From: Hymenobacter rubripertinctus
Lineage (GTDB): Bacteria; Bacteroidota; Bacteroidia; Cytophagales; Hymenobacteraceae
DNA length: 64,000 nt
NCBI RefSeq assembly: GCF_003583925.1
Contig: NZ_QYCN01000031.1
Location: 17,842 to 81,841 of the forward strand
Direction of reading: 5' to 3'
Part shown: positions 8,520 to 16,188 of the stretch, piece by piece
How the letters are laid out: each line of letters opens with the position of its first letter
How positions within the stretch are numbered: the first letter of the stretch is position 1
The notes under the pieces: generated by a model
The model's input: only the letters and a program-made list of their open reading frames with translations
Databases searched by the model: none
Told to the model about the DNA's origin: nothing
Position numbers and translations under genes: made by a program

Positions 8520-8645
8520 GACGTAAGGGGTAGATGGTTTTTTACGTCGTTTCCCGCGGAGGTCCGCGGAGGAAAAACGCAGAGGCACGCAGAGAACGAC
8601 CTCCGCGAACCTCTGCGTTCCTCCTCTGCGCTCCTCTGCGGGAAA
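8520..8645. repeat. Imperfect long palindrome, CTCTGCG family
   Basis: The junction between the RND pump stop and the monooxygenase start is filled by an imperfect inverted repeat. Left-arm elements ACGTCGTTTCCCGCGGAGG and AACGCAGAGG are mirrored on the right by CCTCTGCGTT, CCTCTGCGGGAAATTACG and related runs. The right arm ends at the TAA stop (8648-8646) of the RND gene. Confidence 0.8.
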
Positions 8646-11600
8646 TTACGCCTGAGCCACGTTCCGGTAGGCCAGCCGCAACAAACTCGGCAGCACCAGC
8701 AGCAGCAGAGGCAGGGCCAGCAGCAGGCCCCCGATAACAGCAATGGCCAGCGGCTGGTGCAGCTGCGCCCCGGCCCCGATGCCCAGGGCCAGCGGCAGCA
8801 GGGCGGCAATGGCGGCCAAAGCCGTCATCAGCTTGGGGCGCAGGCGGGCGGCAATGGCGTAGCCGATGGCCTGTTCTACGGGGGCATCCTGACGGGCTTC
8901 GTTGAACTGCTGGAAGGTGAAAATGGCGTTTTCCCCGATGATGCCGACCACCATAATCAGGCCGGTGTAGGAGCCCACGTTCAGGGGCGTGCCGGTGAAG
9001 TAGAGGGCCAGCGCCCCGCCCGCCGGCCCCAGCACGGCCACCAGCAGAATCAGGCCGGCCGCCTTCAGATCCTGGAACAGAAATAACCCCACCGCAAACA
9101 CCAGCAAGCAGGCCGTGAGCAGAATCGTGAGCAACTCCTGAAACGACTGCTGCTGCTCGGCGTAGGACCCGCCGTACTGGATGAAGTAGCCGGGCGGCAG
9201 CGGCAGGTCGCGCTCCAGTTTCTGGCGAATTTCGCGCATGGCCGTGCCCAGGTCGCGGCCGTTGAGGCGGGCCGTCACGGCGGTCATGGCCTGCAGGTTC
9301 TCGCGCTCCAGCTCCGCGTCGCCGGCCGTTACGCGCACGGTGGCCAGCTCATCGAGGCGGCGGCGCTGGCCGCCGGGCAGGAAAATGGGCTGCTGGCGTA
9401 CCTGGTCGAGGCTGGCGGTTTGGGCGCCGGGGTAGCGCAGCCGGATGTTGAGCAGCTGCTCGCCTTCGAGCACGTTGCCGGCCACCACGCCTTCGAGCTG
9501 GGTCTGGAGCTGGCTCTGAAAATCGAGGGCTGTGAGGCCGAACTGGGCCAGGCGGCGCGGGTCGGGCCGCACGTCGATGGCCGGACCCATGCGCACAATG
9601 CCGTCGAACACGTCGGCCGTGCCGCTGGTGCCCTCCACGATGCCGGCCACCTGCTCGGCCAGCTGGTAGCGGGTGCCGGTTTCGGGTCCGAAAACCTTGA
9701 TTTCGATGGGCTGCACGGTGCTCATCAAGTCGCCCAGCATGTCGCCAATCACCTGCCCGAAGTCGATGGTGAGAGCCGGCTGGGTGGCCTCGATGCGCTG
9801 GCGGATGTCGTCGATGACTTCCTCGGTGGTGCGCTGGCGGTCGGTTTTGAGGCGGATGAGGTAGTCGCCGCGGTTGGGCTCGGTGATGAAAAAGCCCATC
9901 TGGGTGCCCGTGCGCCGCGAGTAGCTGGCCACCTCGGGCACCTGCACGATGAGCTTCTCGGCCTGACTCAGCATCTGGTCGGTCTGCTCCACGCTGGTGC
10001 CGGGCGGCGAGTTGTAGTCGAGCACAATGGCGCCCTCGTCCATCTCCGGCAGAAACCCCGTAGCCAACCGCGGCACCACGAACCAGAGCACCCCCATCAA
10101 GGCCAGCACCCCGACCACCGAGTAGGCAGGGTGGCGGATGACGGCGCGGACCCATTTCTTGGAGCTGTTAGCTTGTTGAGGAGAGCTGTTAGCCGTTAGC
10201 TGATAGCTATCAGCTTCGTTCTTGTTAATAGTGCCAGCAGCCTGTTCTTGAACGTCGCTAACAGCTAGCAGCTTTGAGCTAACAGCTCTTCCAGAAAGCA
10301 GCAGATACAGCACCGGCAACCCCAGCCAGGCCACGAAAAACGAGCAGATCAGGGCCACGACCATCGTGGTGGCCAGCACCTTGAAGTAGGCCCCGGCCAC
10401 GCCACCGAGCAGCGCGAAGGGCAGGAAAATAACAATGGTGCTGAGCGAGGAGCCCACCAGGGCCGGCAGCAGGTGCTGGACCGAGCGGTTCACGACCTGG
10501 CCGGGCGTGTAGTCGGGGTGGTCTTCGCCCACGCGGTGCAGTTGCTCGACCATCACCACGGCGTCATCAATCATGAGGCCGATGGCGGCGGCCAGGGCAC
10601 CCAGGGTCATGATGTTGAACGAGTAATCGAGGCCGAAGTAGAGCACGGCCAGCGTGAGGGCCAGGGCCAGCGGAATGGTGAGCAAAATGGTGAGCGAGGC
10701 CCGCCAGGAGCGCAGAAACAGGGCCGTGACCACCAGGGCCAGGGCCAGCCCGATCCAGAGCGAATCCTGGACCGAGCGCACCACTTCGCCCACAAAATCG
10801 GCCTGGTCGTAGTACGGCTTGAGGGTGATGCCCTTGGGCAGCCCGGCCTGGAGGGCGGCCACTTTGGCCGTCACGCCCTCCGACACCAGCACCACGTTGG
10901 CATCGGGCTGGCGGAGCACCGCAATCAGCACGGCGCTGTGGCCGTTGGCATTCACGCGGGTGTATTCCACCTGCTCGCCCAGCTGCACAGTGGCCACGTC
11001 GGCCAGGCGCACGATGCGGCGGCCGTCGTTGCGGAGCACCACGTTTTCGAGGTCCTGCTTGCTGCCGATGGTGGCGTCGGTAACCGTGAGGTAGAGGCGG
11101 CGGTAGTCGGCCAGGTAGCCGTTGCTCTGCACGAAATTGGTTTGGCCGAGCATCGTGCTTACGTCGGTGGGCGTGAGGCCCAGGGCGGCCAGCGCATCGG
11201 CCTGCAACTCCACCTGAAACTCCTTGGTGCGCCCGCCCTGCACCTGCACCGCCGACACCCCATCAACCTGCGACAAAAACGGCTTGATGGTGTACAGCGC
11301 CAGCCGCCGCAGTTCCAGGGCCGAGCGGCCGGGCGCTTCCAAGGTGTAGCCCATCACCGGCAGAATCGCCGGATTCATGCGCTCCACCGTGATTTGGGTG
11401 CCCGCCGGCAGGTCGGCCCGAATCTGGTTGAGCCGCGACTCAATGGTCTGCTGGCTGCGCACCACGTCTACGCCCCAGTCCAGAAACGCCGAAATCTCGC
11501 CGGAGCCCCGGCTGGTGGTCGAGCGCAGCAGCTTGAGGCCGGGCACCTGCTTCATGGCGTTTTCCAGCGGCTTGGTCACGGTCACCATCATGCGGTCGAC

Positions 11601-11750
11601 GGGCTGCAGGCCGTTGTCGGCAATGACTTTCACCTTCGGAAACGTGACCTCGGGAAACAGCGCCACGTTGATGCGCCGGTAGGCCAGCGTGCCCAGGGCC
11701 AGCACCAGGGCCAGCACCACCGCAATCGGGGCCTTGTAGGTTTGGAACAT
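8646..11750 (-). CDS. RND efflux transporter permease subunit
   Basis: This 1034-residue inner-membrane pump is the proton-driven component of a tripartite efflux system. It has the usual RND order: TM1 at the N-terminus, a first periplasmic domain, TM2-TM6 with LMIDDAVVMVEQ (RND motif in TM4, with the acidic pair needed for proton transfer), a cytoplasmic linker, a second periplasmic domain and TM8-TM12 ending with GENAIFTF and a final hydrophobic run. The start is probably ATG 11750 (MFQTYK), although ATG 11768 is possible. The linker between TM6 and TM7 contains about 43 residues encoded by an AGCTAAC-family palindrome, which is unusual. It belongs with the membrane-fusion protein and TolC genes upstream. 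The DD pair and overall look suggest the HAE or CzcA-like part of the family; the substrate is unknown. Confidence 0.93.
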   Translation of the reverse strand: MFQTYKAPIAVVLALVLALGTLAYRRINVALFPEVTFPKVKVIADNGLQPVDRMMVTVTKPLENAMKQVPGLKLLRSTTSRGSGEISAFLDWGVDVVRSQQTIESRLNQIRADLPAGTQITVERMNPAILPVMGYTLEAPGRSALELRRLALYTIKPFLSQVDGVSAVQVQGGRTKEFQVELQADALAALGLTPTDVSTMLGQTNFVQSNGYLADYRRLYLTVTDATIGSKQDLENVVLRNDGRRIVRLADVATVQLGEQVEYTRVNANGHSAVLIAVLRQPDANVVLVSEGVTAKVAALQAGLPKGITLKPYYDQADFVGEVVRSVQDSLWIGLALALVVTALFLRSWRASLTILLTIPLALALTLAVLYFGLDYSFNIMTLGALAAAIGLMIDDAVVMVEQLHRVGEDHPDYTPGQVVNRSVQHLLPALVGSSLSTIVIFLPFALLGGVAGAYFKVLATTMVVALICSFFVAWLGLPVLYLLLSGRAVSSKLLAVSDVQEQAAGTINKNEADSYQLTANSSPQQANSSKKWVRAVIRHPAYSVVGVLALMGVLWFVVPRLATGFLPEMDEGAIVLDYNSPPGTSVEQTDQMLSQAEKLIVQVPEVASYSRRTGTQMGFFITEPNRGDYLIRLKTDRQRTTEEVIDDIRQRIEATQPALTIDFGQVIGDMLGDLMSTVQPIEIKVFGPETGTRYQLAEQVAGIVEGTSGTADVFDGIVRMGPAIDVRPDPRRLAQFGLTALDFQSQLQTQLEGVVAGNVLEGEQLLNIRLRYPGAQTASLDQVRQQPIFLPGGQRRRLDELATVRVTAGDAELERENLQAMTAVTARLNGRDLGTAMREIRQKLERDLPLPPGYFIQYGGSYAEQQQSFQELLTILLTACLLVFAVGLFLFQDLKAAGLILLVAVLGPAGGALALYFTGTPLNVGSYTGLIMVVGIIGENAIFTFQQFNEARQDAPVEQAIGYAIAARLRPKLMTALAAIAALLPLALGIGAGAQLHQPLAIAVIGGLLLALPLLLLVLPSLLRLAYRNVAQA
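10161..10290. repeat. AGCTAAC-family palindrome translated inside the RND gene
   Basis: The run begins with GGAGCTGTTAGC and ends with GAGCTAACAGCTCTTCC. It contains repeated AGCTGTTAG, AGCTGATAGC and CTAACAGCTAGC words that are mirror images across the centre. The length keeps the reading frame, so the element is translated as about 43 polar residues near residues 487-530 of the pump. Related copies lie at 16074-16186, 56144-56256 and 56566-56646. Confidence 0.85.
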
Positions 11751-11766
11751 GGAGTTCAGTCGGTGC

Positions 11767-11927
11767 ACCTCACCCCCGGCCCCCTTTCCTCGGGGAGAGG
11801 GGGAGCCGAACGATTCGGACGGTTCGTTTTCGTCTGGTAAAAAATTGATGACTGATAGACATCAATCAAGAACTTAGTCGTCTGGCTCCCCCTCTCCTTT
11901 TTCGGAGAGGGGGCCGGGGGATGAGGC
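11767..11927. repeat. Long palindrome, family A copy 2
   Basis: The arms (about 11768-11810 and 11881-11926) carry CCTCACCCCCGGCCCCC and GGAGAGGGGGAGCC with their complements. The central 70 bases are AT-richer and hold a small inner hairpin, TTGATG...CATCAA. It fills the junction between the RND start and the stop of the membrane-fusion protein. Confidence 0.88.
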
Positions 11928-11932
11928 GTACA

Positions 11933-12865
11933 TTAGGGCCCCACCTTCACCGCCGCCGTGTCGTCGAGCCCATAATTCCCCGTTACCAGAATTCGGTCCT
12001 GGGGCGAAAAGTGGGGGCTTTTGATTTCGATGCGGCCCTGCTGCTGCTCCTGGCCAGGCTGCACCGGGACTTTGATGGCGGTAGAGTCGTTGAGCAGGCG
12101 CATGATCCAGAAGCTGGTCTGGGTTTCGTCGGTGAGCACGGCCGAGCGGGGCAGGGTGGTGGCCAGGTAGGGCGCGGTTTTATCGAGCTCCACGGTCACG
12201 GTTACGTTTTCGGGCAGCTGGGGCGCGGGGCCGACGGTACGCACGGTGTAGCGCTGGACCTGGGCGGCGAGGTCGGCGGCGGGCAGCAGTTCGGCCACCC
12301 GGCCGGGCAGCACCCGGCCGTCGGGTAGCCGAATGCGGCAGCTTTGGCCGGTGCGCACGTAGCGCAACTGCGTCACGGGCACATCAAGCACGAAGCCGAA
12401 GCGCGTCTGGTCATACACCATGGCCAGCTGCTCGCCGTCCTGCACGTAGTCGCCGGCCAGCTTGTCTACCGTAGCCAACACCCCGCCCCGGGGGCTCGGA
12501 ATGCGGATGATGCCGCTGAAGCGCAGCCGCGGGTCGCCGGTAATTTTATCGAGGCGCAGGGTGCGGGCCTCTTTGGTCTGGAGCGTGAACACCGTCTGGC
12601 CCGCCCGCACCACCTGGCCCGGCACGGGTGCCGGGGCCAGCACATAGCCCGTGGTGGTGGCCCGCAACACGTCCTTGGCCGGGTACGCCGACACGGCCCG
12701 CAGCTCCAGCACATCGGACACGGTATCGGTCTGCACCCGCCCTACCGTCACCACGGCCCGGGGTGTCACGGCCGCTTCGACGGCGGCCTCGTCGGCGGGC
12801 GCGGCCGGGTTGCAGCTGGCGAGCAGTAGGAGCGGCAGGGATATGTAAAGGAGGTGCTTGGTCAT
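11933..12865 (-). CDS. RND efflux periplasmic adaptor (membrane-fusion lipoprotein)
   Basis: This 310-residue protein links the RND pump to the outer-membrane channel. The N-terminus MTKHLLYISLPLLLLASC is a lipoprotein signal with the lipobox LASC, so Cys18 would be lipidated. A lipoyl/barrel-sandwich half motif around GYVLAPAPVPGQVVRAGQ and its partner segment ASVDK-like GGVLATVDKLAGDYVQDGEQ are visible, followed by beta-barrel and membrane-proximal strands. It is shorter than typical AcrA-like adaptors because the alpha-hairpin is minimal. The start is ATG 12865; upstream open frame is repeat sequence. It lies between TolC and the RND pump in the same orientation, and both junctions carry long palindromes. 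Confidence 0.88.
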   Translation of the reverse strand: MTKHLLYISLPLLLLASCNPAAPADEAAVEAAVTPRAVVTVGRVQTDTVSDVLELRAVSAYPAKDVLRATTTGYVLAPAPVPGQVVRAGQTVFTLQTKEARTLRLDKITGDPRLRFSGIIRIPSPRGGVLATVDKLAGDYVQDGEQLAMVYDQTRFGFVLDVPVTQLRYVRTGQSCRIRLPDGRVLPGRVAELLPAADLAAQVQRYTVRTVGPAPQLPENVTVTVELDKTAPYLATTLPRSAVLTDETQTSFWIMRLLNDSTAIKVPVQPGQEQQQGRIEIKSPHFSPQDRILVTGNYGLDDTAAVKVGP

Positions 12866-12887
12866 GGTTGATGTCGTTCGGCTGTGG

Positions 12888-12987
12888 TACCCCACCCCCG
12901 GCCCCTCCCCTCCGGGAGAGGGGTGCCAGACGTGAGTCATCGTTGAACGCACCCCTCTCCCGGAGGGGAGGGGCCGGGGGTGGGGTA
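12888..12987. repeat. Long palindrome, family A copy 3
   Basis: The arms at 12888-12925 and 12949-12987 are almost exact reverse complements around a 23-base loop. The words CCCCACCCCCGGCCCC and GGGAGAGGGGTGC and the loop start CAGACGTGAG are shared with the copy at 6825-6973. It ends two bases before the TAG stop of the TolC gene (12992-12990). Confidence 0.9.
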
Positions 12988-12989
12988 GG

Positions 12990-14285
12990 CTATTCGCTCA
13001 GATAATCGAGTTGGTACAACACCCGGAGCCGGTCGGTTTCGGCTTGGGTGAGGCTGAACTGGAAGTTGCGGGTGCTGGTGATGAGCTGGATGTAGTCGAG
13101 GATGCTGAGGTCGCCGGTGGCCAGCTGCTGGCGGCTGGCGTCCACGAGGGCGTTGGCAATGCGCAGCTGCTCGCGCAGACTGGCTAGCAGCTGGGTGGTG
13201 GCTCGGAGCTGACCTTGCAGCTGGTCGTAGAGCTGCTGACGCTGAACCGTGAGGAAGGAGCGGTAGCCGCGCCGAGTCAGCTCGGCCACTTCCAGCCGCG
13301 AGTAGCCCAGCTGGCGCTGGTGGCCATCGAAAATGGGTACCGACACCTGCAGACCGCCACTGATGCCGAACCGCCGCTGAATGGAAATCAGCGAAGCCGA
13401 TTGCAAGCCAATATCGGCCACGGCCTGGAGGCGGGGGCGGTAGCCCAGGTCGATGGCTTGGCGTTGTAGGCGAAGATTCAGGCTATCGAGGGTGTACTGG
13501 CGCTGGGTGATGGAGGTGAGGCCAGCCAGGGCATGGTGGGTGGGGGGCGCGGGCGCTTCGATGGGCCGCAGCACCGTATCGGCCACGCCGCAGAGGTAAC
13601 GCAGCGTGCCCAACTCGCGACGGTAGGTGAGGCGGTTTTGCTGCACCGTCACTTCCTGGCTGCGCACCGAGAGATAGTACGACAGATATTGGGTTTGCTT
13701 GTAGAGCCCGGCATTCACGAGCTGGCGCAGCAATACGTCTTGCTGGTTGAGCTGGGTGAGAATCTCGCCGCTGAAAGCCAGTAACTGCTCGGCGGCGTAG
13801 GCCGTCAGGAACTGGTCGGTTACGCTGCGGCGCAGATCCAGGGTCGATAGGCGGCCGCTATTGCGCAGCGCCAAGCCCTGGTTTTCGAGGATGCGGTAGT
13901 CGTTGCGCAGCACATTGCCGTTGAGCAGCGGCTTGCTCACGCTGGCCACCGTGCCGTAGTTGCCGCCGTTGCTCACGGCCTCATCATAGCCAAAATTACG
14001 AGCGATGGGCGCGGCTACCGCCACCGCATTGCCGGCCACATAAGGCCGGTTCTGGGCCGCCCGGCGCAGACTGTCTACGCGGTTCTGAAGTACCTGCCCG
14101 CGTAAATCGCGCAGCAACGGGCTGTTCTGGCGGGCTGCCTCCAGAAATTCCTCCAAGCTATTGGGCGTGGCCGGGGTAGTCGGCTGCGCTACTACCGCAG
14201 GGGCCAGCAGCAGCAGCATGGGCAGCAGCCAACTCAGCAGCGGCCATCGGCCAACCAGGCAGAAATCGAGCAATACAGAACGCAA
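12990..14285 (-). CDS. TolC-family outer-membrane efflux protein
   Basis: This is the outer-membrane channel of the tripartite efflux system. The mature part is rich in amphipathic helices with heptad-like Leu, Gln and Ala content, and it ends in ITSTRNFQFSLTQAETDRLRVL, typical of the last helix of TolC proteins. A signal peptide ending at VVAQ is preceded by WPLLSWLLPMLLLLAP. The start is uncertain. TTG at 14285 gives a proper positively charged signal peptide, while the longer frame from ATG 14402 adds an unlikely leader. It is the first gene of the minus-strand run and diverges from the COG4705 gene, so the 210 bases between them should contain both promoters. The sensor and regulator nearby are the likely controllers. 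Confidence 0.85.
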   Translation of the reverse strand: MRSVLLDFCLVGRWPLLSWLLPMLLLLAPAVVAQPTTPATPNSLEEFLEAARQNSPLLRDLRGQVLQNRVDSLRRAAQNRPYVAGNAVAVAAPIARNFGYDEAVSNGGNYGTVASVSKPLLNGNVLRNDYRILENQGLALRNSGRLSTLDLRRSVTDQFLTAYAAEQLLAFSGEILTQLNQQDVLLRQLVNAGLYKQTQYLSYYLSVRSQEVTVQQNRLTYRRELGTLRYLCGVADTVLRPIEAPAPPTHHALAGLTSITQRQYTLDSLNLRLQRQAIDLGYRPRLQAVADIGLQSASLISIQRRFGISGGLQVSVPIFDGHQRQLGYSRLEVAELTRRGYRSFLTVQRQQLYDQLQGQLRATTQLLASLREQLRIANALVDASRQQLATGDLSILDYIQLITSTRNFQFSLTQAETDRLRVLYQLDYLSE

Positions 14286-14495
14286 GGGCAGGGTTAGTTG
14301 GATTCTGTAAAGGTGGATGACAATTCTGAAGCAAATCTGAGCCGGCCGGCCGGGCATAATGCGGGCGGATAAGTGGCTGGTTTCTACGCACGGGCCGTCC
14401 AAACAACCGAAACCGACGGCCCCGCCAGACGTCCGACAGATTTGCTTCAGACCCGGGTTCTAGGTTCGGGAGATTTTTCTCTTGTCTTGCTCCGT

Positions 14496-15239
14496 ATGAA
14501 GAAGCTGCCCGAAATTACCCTGCTGTTTTGGATCATGAAAATCTGCGCCACCACGCTCGGCGAAACGGCCGGCGACCTGCTGGCCCAGACCCTGAACGTC
14601 GGTTACGCGGTCAGCTCCATTATTCTGCTCGGCATCTTCCTCGTTACGCTAGTGGGCCAACTGGCGGCCCGGCGCTACATCCCGGCCCTCTACTGGGCCG
14701 TTATTCTGGCCACCAGCACGGCCGGCACCACCATGTCGGACTACATGGACCGCACCCTGGGGCTGGGCTACGCCACCGGGGCGCTCATTCTGGTCACTAT
14801 TCTGGCCGTGATTCTGGGCGCGTGGTGGCTGAGCGAAAAGTCATTGTCGGTGACCGATGTGCAGTCGCGCCGGGCCGAGCTGTTTTACTGGACGGCCATC
14901 CTGTTCTCCAACACCCTCGGCACCGCCCTCGGCGACTACCTGGCCGACGATTCGGGCCTGGGTTTCGCGGGCGGCGCGCTGCTGATTGGCTCGCTGCTGG
15001 CCGTGGTGGTGCTGGCCCACTATTTCACCCGTGTTTCGGCGGTGTTGCTGTTCTGGGTGGCCTTCGTGCTCACCCGCCCGTTCGGGGCCACGGTGGGCGA
15101 TTTGCTCACCAAGGACACCAGTAAAAACGGCCTCGGCTTCGGCACCGTGGGCTCCTCGCTCATCCTGTTCGCCGTGCTGGTCGGGCTGGTGGTGTACACC
15201 ACTATTCAACTGCGCCGGCCCCGGCTGCACACCGCCTGA
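14496..15239 (+). CDS. COG4705/DUF347-repeat membrane protein
   Basis: This 247-residue inner-membrane protein has four similar repeats, each a pair of helices with a G-T-x2-D/G-D-Y/L core: ETAGDLLAQ, GTTMSDYMDRTLGLGYATG, GTALGDYLADDSGLGFAGG and GATVGDLLTKD followed by GLGFGT. This is the DUF347 repeat pattern of COG4705 proteins. Their biochemical function is not established as far as I know. The conserved acidic residues inside membrane segments suggest ion or small-molecule binding, which is inference. The start was set at ATG 14496 (MKKLPE), because the 41 upstream codons look non-coding. The gene is followed by a response regulator and a kinase, so it is likely part of that regulatory unit and may be a target or accessory. 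Confidence 0.82.
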   Translation: MKKLPEITLLFWIMKICATTLGETAGDLLAQTLNVGYAVSSIILLGIFLVTLVGQLAARRYIPALYWAVILATSTAGTTMSDYMDRTLGLGYATGALILVTILAVILGAWWLSEKSLSVTDVQSRRAELFYWTAILFSNTLGTALGDYLADDSGLGFAGGALLIGSLLAVVVLAHYFTRVSAVLLFWVAFVLTRPFGATVGDLLTKDTSKNGLGFGTVGSSLILFAVLVGLVVYTTIQLRRPRLHTA

Positions 15240-15248
15240 TTATTGGTA

Positions 15249-15287
15249 CAGCACGTCATTCTCCGCGCTGCTGAGCATGACGTGCTG
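15249..15287. repeat. Short inverted repeat with GTCAT arms
   Basis: Arms CAGCACGTCAT (15249-15259) and ATGACGTGCTG (15277-15287) flank TTCTCCGCGCTGCTGAGC. The word GCTGAGCATGAC links it to the larger family B palindromes. It begins ten bases after the COG4705 stop and is followed by GGGGCTTTTTCG, so it could act as a terminator. Confidence 0.6.
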
Positions 15288-15392
15288 GGGGCTTTTTCGC
15301 CCTTCACCATTCCACTTCCCCAAATTTCCTTCAGATTTGCACTGTTCCTTCGGAGCCGGTCTGCGCGTTGCAAACTGGCTGCTGCCTGCCCT

Positions 15393-16070
15393 ATGAAATT
15401 GCTTCTGGTTGAAGACGAACCTGCCCTGCGCACCACCCTCATGGAATACCTGCGCCAGAGCGGCTACGTGTGCGAAGTGGCCGGCAGCTACGAGCAGGCC
15501 CTGGAAAAAGTAAAGCTCTACGAGTACGACTGCGTGGTGCTCGACCTGACCCTGCCCGACGGCAACGGCCTCGATATCCTGCGCGCCCTCAAGGCCGATG
15601 GCTCCCGGGCTGGCGTGCTCATCATCTCGGCCCGCGCTGCCCTCGACGACCGCCTCGCTGGCCTCGATTTGGGAGCCGACGACTACCTGACCAAGCCTTT
15701 TCATTTAGCTGAATTGAATTCGCGGCTGCGGGCCATCATCCGGCGGCGGCAGTTTCAGGGCAGCCACCACATTGCCTTCCGCGACCTGCTGGTGTGGCCC
15801 GAGCAGGCCGAGGTTTTCGTGCGCGAGCAGCCCCTCACGCTCACCCGCAAGGAGTACGACTTGCTGCTGTTTCTGCTGGCCAACCCCAACCGCGTGCTCA
15901 CCAAGGAAGCCATTGCCGAGCACCTCTGCGGCGACGCCGTGGACTCCGCCGACTCGTTCGACTTCATCTATACCCACCTGAAAAACCTGCGCAAAAAGCT
16001 CCAGGAAAAAGGCGCCGACAACTACATTCGCACCATGTACGGCGTGGGCTACAAGCTGAGCACGGACTGA
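15393..16070 (+). CDS. OmpR/PhoB-type response regulator
   Basis: This 225-residue two-component regulator has an N-terminal receiver (residues 1-115) and a C-terminal winged-helix DNA-binding domain (about 125-225). The acidic pocket is VEDE near residue 6-9, the phosphorylated Asp is in VVLDLTLPDG near residue 51, the switch Ser is in LIISAR and the conserved Lys in YLTKPF near 101. The effector domain shows LTRKEYDLLLFLLANP and the recognition-helix region ending in IRTMYGVGYKL. The start at ATG 15393 gives the usual N-terminus MKLLLVEDE. The partner kinase follows 118 bases downstream, with a tandem-repeat-bearing spacer between them. Its probable targets are the efflux and COG4705 genes on either side of the nearby divergent region. 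Confidence 0.93.
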   Translation: MKLLLVEDEPALRTTLMEYLRQSGYVCEVAGSYEQALEKVKLYEYDCVVLDLTLPDGNGLDILRALKADGSRAGVLIISARAALDDRLAGLDLGADDYLTKPFHLAELNSRLRAIIRRRQFQGSHHIAFRDLLVWPEQAEVFVREQPLTLTRKEYDLLLFLLANPNRVLTKEAIAEHLCGDAVDSADSFDFIYTHLKNLRKKLQEKGADNYIRTMYGVGYKLSTD

Positions 16071-16073
16071 GCT

Positions 16074-16186
16074 TTTGAGCTGTTAGCGGAGAGCTATTAG
16101 CTGACAGCTTCCGTTCATTCAGCTAACAGCTAACAGCTAACAGCTAACAGCTAACAGCTAACAGCTAACACAGCCATCAGCTTAAA
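16074..16186. repeat. AGCTAAC-family palindrome with a perfect heptamer tandem repeat
   Basis: The spacer between regulator and kinase carries the left part GAGCTGTTAGC...GCTGACAGC and a right part that includes seven exact tandem copies of AGCTAAC at 16121-16169. The last unit ends about 19 bases before the kinase ATG. The palindromic words match the copies at 10161-10290, 56144-56256 and 56566-56646. The tandem run itself is unique in this window. Confidence 0.9.
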
Positions 16187-16188
16187 GA

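Noticed and set aside
7522..8526. Plus-strand frame of 334 codons opposite the monooxygenase
   Set aside because: It is a shadow of the FAD motif-bearing minus-strand gene.
16121..16169. CRISPR-like array of short tandem repeats
   Set aside because: The unit is 7 bases with no spacers, so it is a microsatellite, not a CRISPR array. No cas genes are present in the window.
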